Source: Leishmania donovani
Lineage: Eukaryota > Euglenozoa > Kinetoplastea > Trypanosomatida > Trypanosomatidae
Length of the DNA stretch: 64,000 nucleotides
Reading direction: 5' to 3'
NCBI RefSeq assembly: GCF_000227135.1
Contig: NC_018258.1
Coordinates: forward strand, 446,197-510,196
This document shows, piece after piece, positions 60,464-64,000 of the stretch. The position numbers were made by a program, and so were the translations under genes. Every line of letters starts with the position of its first letter. Positions within the stretch are counted from its first letter, which is position 1. The notes under the pieces were generated by a model. It did not search any database. It was given only the letters and a program-made list of their open reading frames with translations, and was not told the origin of the DNA.

Positions 60464-62402
60464 CCCAGCGATACAGTGCAGAAGGGTATCAAACAACAAC
60501 TAACGCGGACTTCCGCACCGACGTATCACGCCAGCATCGTATATGGAAGAGCGAAGCCAAAAAAAAAAAAAACAGCGAAGTTTGAAGAGGAGGATTGTGG
60601 TGGAGGCATGCGTGTCTTCGGCGGTCACAAAAGACACGGCGCATATGGCTACTTGCCGGCTGAGATAACCCGTTCGGCTTTCCCGACCCAAAAGGACCGA
60701 TCATGCGTAGAAGAGCGTCATGGGTGGAAGCAGCACAGCTGTGAGCTGTCCCTCGTCAACAGACTGTCCGCTGTACGTCCCCCTGCCATCGACATGGTGG
60801 CCGGCGGGGTACACCTAAGAGCAGCCCATCCCTGCCTCAACCCTGAAAGCACACACGCACACGCCCTCGTCGCGTTTTTTTTTTGTCTTTCCTCAGACCT
60901 TCCATAATGGACTCTTGTATCCATGAGCGAATGAGAAACACGCAGTAAAAGGGGAAAAAGCGCGATAAGCGCGCATGCACACACACACACAGGAAGACAA
61001 CAGTCAAAACGACCTAGCGATGTTGGCGCGTGATGATGACTTCCTCCACTTAGAAAACGAAAAGACAAGCCGCCCACCGACAGACAGACGCGCCAACAGG
61101 CAAACATCAGAGCGCAACGAAAGCTTGAAGAATTGACAAAAAAATCATTAGCGCAGCGCGCCCAATGCAAACAGGGGTTATTGGAAACAGTTGCTACACC
61201 TCCATGCCGTTCGTTCGTTCTGAGCGCCTGTTCTTGTTTGCGTGTGTCTGCTGGCGTGCACACCTCATGTGGCAATCTCCATAGTTGGTCTTCGGTCGCC
61301 ATTCACACCTCCCCCCTCCCGTGCCGTCCCCCACTCTGGCAAGAGAGACAGAGACGAAAAGAAACGCCCGTTAAGCCATCAAGCAGCAGACTTAACCGGA
61401 GAGCGGAAGGGACGTGATGGAAATGCTGGTGTCTGAGCTGCCTTTCGCAGACGCGTCGTGCGGCCAGCATACTCCCTCTCTCACATGGGAGACCTGCGTT
61501 CAGATGAGCTTCTATGGCGCGCACGTAGAGAGGGTGGATGGGGTGGGGGAAGGGGGAACGGTGCAGCGCGCTTCCCATATTCGCCTTCGGCAGTCAGAGA
61601 ATCCGAGCTTGGCGCCGGCACAACCGCCGCCGCGATCCAGCACAAACGCGCCAAAGCAGAGAGAAGAAGCACGAGGTGGGGGAGGGGAGGAGGAAGAGGA
61701 GGAGGAGTGAAGACGACATACACCAACGGGGAAGGCACACGTGCTCGCGCTCACGCAAAAAAAAAAAACAAAGAAGAGGGAGAGGGAGAGAATCAACAAA
61801 GGCGGGCGCGTCAGCGTTCATGCGAACTGTTCTGTCAACGCCGTCCTGGTCGCTGGCGCGGCGTATTCTTTTGTCGGTGGGATCCATCGTGCGAGTGGTG
61901 CGTGCGTGTGGTGACACAGTCACGTGTCACCATGTCCATGCATTTAAGGAGTGAAACAAAAACACAACACACAAAATACAAAACAAAAAAGGGGGAGGGA
62001 GGCAAACGCAATCAAAGGATCGGTTTTTTTTTCAAGTTTGTATCAATAGAAATGACATCTATAGATAGAACATACGTATCACGTGCCGCCGCGATTACCA
62101 CAGCACCACAACATCCAGCACACATGCACACGCAGACACGAGAAAACAATGCCGCCATCATTGCCAGCACACGACAAAAAAGGACAAGGGGATGAAGGCA
62201 GCGTAAAAAAAAAAAGAGATACAGAGACGCAGAAACAGAGAGAGAGCCATGAAGCTGGAACGAAGAGGCAAAACAGACACAAACACAGACACACAGAAAA
62301 GGAGCGAGCGAGAAAGGAAAGAAGGAGACCATATCAAGCGTACTTAAAGGCACGTCAGCCGCTGCCCTGAAGCGAGGAGACAGCGAACAAGACCCCCTCC
62401 CC
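60464..62402. other. Gene-free spacer
   Basis: There is no supported gene. On the minus strand a T13 run at about 60560-60572 precedes the coiled-coil gene's start. Purine-rich plus-strand stretches at about 61660-61800 and 62190-62300 mirror the pyrimidine tracts expected on the minus strand. Confidence 0.5.
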
Positions 62403-64000
62403 CTACGTATCCCCTTCAAAGTACTGCTTCAGCTCCGGGCGTCCGTTGATGGTGGCATGAACTCCATCCAGCACAAAGGTGGCAGTCTCGGACTCGTTGC
62501 GCAAGATACGGATCTCCTTTTCTAGCCTGTCAATAATTTTCGCTAGTTCACGGTCATCCCTCGCATGGAAGAGAGCCGGCATGCTACCGTTGAGGGCAAT
62601 GCCGTTCGCCATCACCTCTTTCTCTAGCTCAACTTCAGCCCGGCCCCCTTGCCTCTTGCCTTTCTTGTCGTTGGGCTTCTTTTTCTCCTTTTCACTGTCG
62701 AGTGCGGCTATTAGCTCATTGAGCTCCTTGCATTGGCCGGCCGGCTCCTTTGGCGGCTCCACCGCGGGAAGTAGCCCCACCTTGTTTGTGCCCGCCAACC
62801 TCGCGGCAGCGGCAGCAGCTTCCTTAGCCTCATCAATCTCGCGGTCCTTTGCAGCAAGCGCAGCGTCTTGCGCTGCCAGAGCTGCCTTGGCATCTGCCAA
62901 GTCCTGCAGTGAATCCGCCAGCACGCCGCGCACATTCTCGAGGTCTTCCTCCAGGTTCTTGATCTTGCCATCTGCTTTTTGCTGCTCCGCGAACAGGGCG
63001 GCGCGGTCCCTCAGAGCCTTCTTGAGCTTCTCGACCTGCTCAGGCGTTAGAGTCACCACCGTCGACGCCGGCTCGTCGTAGTTGACAAGAATGCTGCTGT
63101 GCAAAACGATCTTGCTTTCGTCGGTGAAGACCCACGTGTTGGCCGTACTGTAGACATTCTCGTGCAGCGGCGGTGCACCCGGGCGACCGCGAGGTGTCGC
63201 ACCGTCGGCACCGTTGTCGGGCTTGCCGCCCCTCGGGCTCCAGGCGTTCTTGGCTGAACTTCCCCTTGGCGACGGCGCAGGAGAAGCCTTTGCGGTGCCG
63301 TTGACGTGCTTGCCGTGGTCAATGTGCACCGGCGAGTCGCCTAGCTGCCTTTTCAGCCGCGTTTCCTCGGCCTTAAACTTCTCGGCCTCGTCGCGACGCT
63401 GACGCAGCGTGTCCTCCATCTTCTCGATGTGCTTCCTCTCACGTGCCCGCGCCTGATCGTAGAGGCAGATGTCGACGTTCGCCTCGCTGGTGGCCAACTG
63501 TGCCGCGACCCATCGCTGCACAATGCCCAGCGCGCGACTGCCCTCCATCGAGTCCCTATGAGTGAAGCGAGGGTTCAGCAAGTACTCCTTGCGCAGACGG
63601 CGGCGCGTCGCCAGCGAGATACTCTGCGAGTCGAACTCCTCCAGCCGCTTTAGGAATGTGCGCTGCCGGATCACCTTGAGAATGTAGTTCCAATCCAGGG
63701 TCCTCTCGCCCAGCGTGAGCACCATGGCTTCCGTCACGAGCTTCACGATGTCTGGCGGTTTCACGTAGCTACGAATCTCGCGCCAGTCAGCCTCGTCCAT
63801 GTTCTTCACTTCCTCCCGCGCCTCCGCCGCGGCCTCCTGCGCACGCGCTGCGTCTGCCTCATACGCGGCACGACCCTCTTTGTAGTGCGCATGTTTTGCT
63901 GTGAGCGTCTTGTTCAAGTCCTCCATTTCTTCCTCCGCCTCTTGCCGCATCCTCTGCAGCTCCTTCAGCCGCTTCACTGCTGCTGCGCGGTCGGCTTCCG
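62403..64000 (-). CDS. Dynein-stalk-like microtubule-binding domain protein (5' end outside window)
   Basis: The frame is open to the right edge; the apparent first residue at 63977 is a GTG (Val), so the start lies beyond the window and 531 residues are visible. A first coiled coil (MRQEAEEEMEDLNKTLTAKH) leads into a segment closely patterned like the dynein heavy chain stalk head: KPPDIVKLVTEAMVLTLGE, a DW, RTFLKRLEEFD, RKEYLLNPRF and GIVQRWVAAQL. A return coiled coil with two Lys/Arg-rich stretches follows, then a Ser/Pro/Gly linker, a beta-like patch (WVFTDESKIVLHSSILVNY), another coiled coil and an end ELKQYFEGDT. There is no AAA5/AAA6 after the stalk, so this is not a dynein heavy chain. 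I infer an axonemal or subpellicular microtubule-binding protein. Confidence 0.82.
   Translation of the reverse strand, partial: EADRAAAVKRLKELQRMRQEAEEEMEDLNKTLTAKHAHYKEGRAAYEADAARAQEAAAEAREEVKNMDEADWREIRSYVKPPDIVKLVTEAMVLTLGERTLDWNYILKVIRQRTFLKRLEEFDSQSISLATRRRLRKEYLLNPRFTHRDSMEGSRALGIVQRWVAAQLATSEANVDICLYDQARARERKHIEKMEDTLRQRRDEAEKFKAEETRLKRQLGDSPVHIDHGKHVNGTAKASPAPSPRGSSAKNAWSPRGGKPDNGADGATPRGRPGAPPLHENVYSTANTWVFTDESKIVLHSSILVNYDEPASTVVTLTPEQVEKLKKALRDRAALFAEQQKADGKIKNLEEDLENVRGVLADSLQDLADAKAALAAQDAALAAKDREIDEAKEAAAAAARLAGTNKVGLLPAVEPPKEPAGQCKELNELIAALDSEKEKKKPNDKKGKRQGGRAEVELEKEVMANGIALNGSMPALFHARDDRELAKIIDRLEKEIRILRNESETATFVLDGVHATINGRPELKQYFEGDT

Noticed and set aside
62403..63977. Dynein heavy chain fragment or a complete gene starting at 63977
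   Set aside because: The codon at 63977 is GTG and the frame continues to the edge; after the stalk-like part the protein ends without AAA domains.
1..64000. CRISPR arrays, rRNA genes, introns, operator sites
   Set aside because: None was found; evenly spaced short repeats, 5S/18S-like sequence and split frames are absent, as expected of a trypanosomatid.

Overview
This window looks like a piece of a Leishmania (trypanosomatid) chromosome. The reasons are: long intronless genes all read from one strand, GC-rich third codon positions, spacers packed with homopolymers and polypyrimidine tracts followed by AG (trans-splice acceptors), acidocalcisomal H+-pyrophosphatase, and a degenerate dispersed repeat that resembles the SIDER retroposon relics of Leishmania. 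The species cannot be decided from sequence alone. All supported protein genes lie on the minus strand, so the window is part of one polycistronic unit transcribed from right to left. Four assembly gaps, each exactly 99 N, are present.

From left to right (3' to 5' for the genes): a duplicated repeat-bearing 3' flank around a gap and a serine-hydrolase/monoglyceride-lipase-like gene (1-2.1 kb); a 1107-residue protein with about ten Sfi1-like Trp repeats (2.8-6.1 kb); a possible 100-residue hypothetical protein (6.4-6.7 kb); a leucine-rich-repeat (LRR) protein (9.1-11.0 kb); a tandem array of five small, diverged, tail-anchored cytochrome b5-like proteins (12.1-21.3 kb); a 4946-residue single-exon protein joining a ubiquitin-like N terminus, a cysteine-less thioredoxin-like segment, a DUF3638/DUF3645-type P-loop helicase-like core and C-terminal RanBP2-type zinc fingers (22.6-37.5 kb).

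The right half has a 5.4 kb gene-free, gapped stretch with repeat copies, then the vacuolar-type H+-pyrophosphatase (42.9-45.3 kb), a second LRR protein (45.9-48.6 kb), a convergent pair of tRNA genes (Gly-GCC on plus, Glu-CTC on minus) among repeat copies, a 1293-residue low-complexity protein with an acidic tail (51.8-55.7 kb), a 1090-residue coiled-coil protein (57.2-60.5 kb), and a gene cut by the right edge that carries a dynein-stalk-like microtubule-binding domain outside a dynein heavy chain (62.4-64.0 kb).

Functional themes seen: acidocalcisome/vacuole PPi energetics (H+-PPase); heme/electron-transfer or lipid-related ER-anchored proteins (b5 array, lipase); cytoskeletal proteins (Sfi1-like, dynein-stalk-like, coiled coil). 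The strongest candidates for undescribed biology are the giant ubiquitin-like/helicase-like fusion, the free-standing dynein-stalk domain protein and the b5 array. A 366 bp inverted repeat pair 10 kb apart brackets the H+-PPase, LRR gene and tRNAs.
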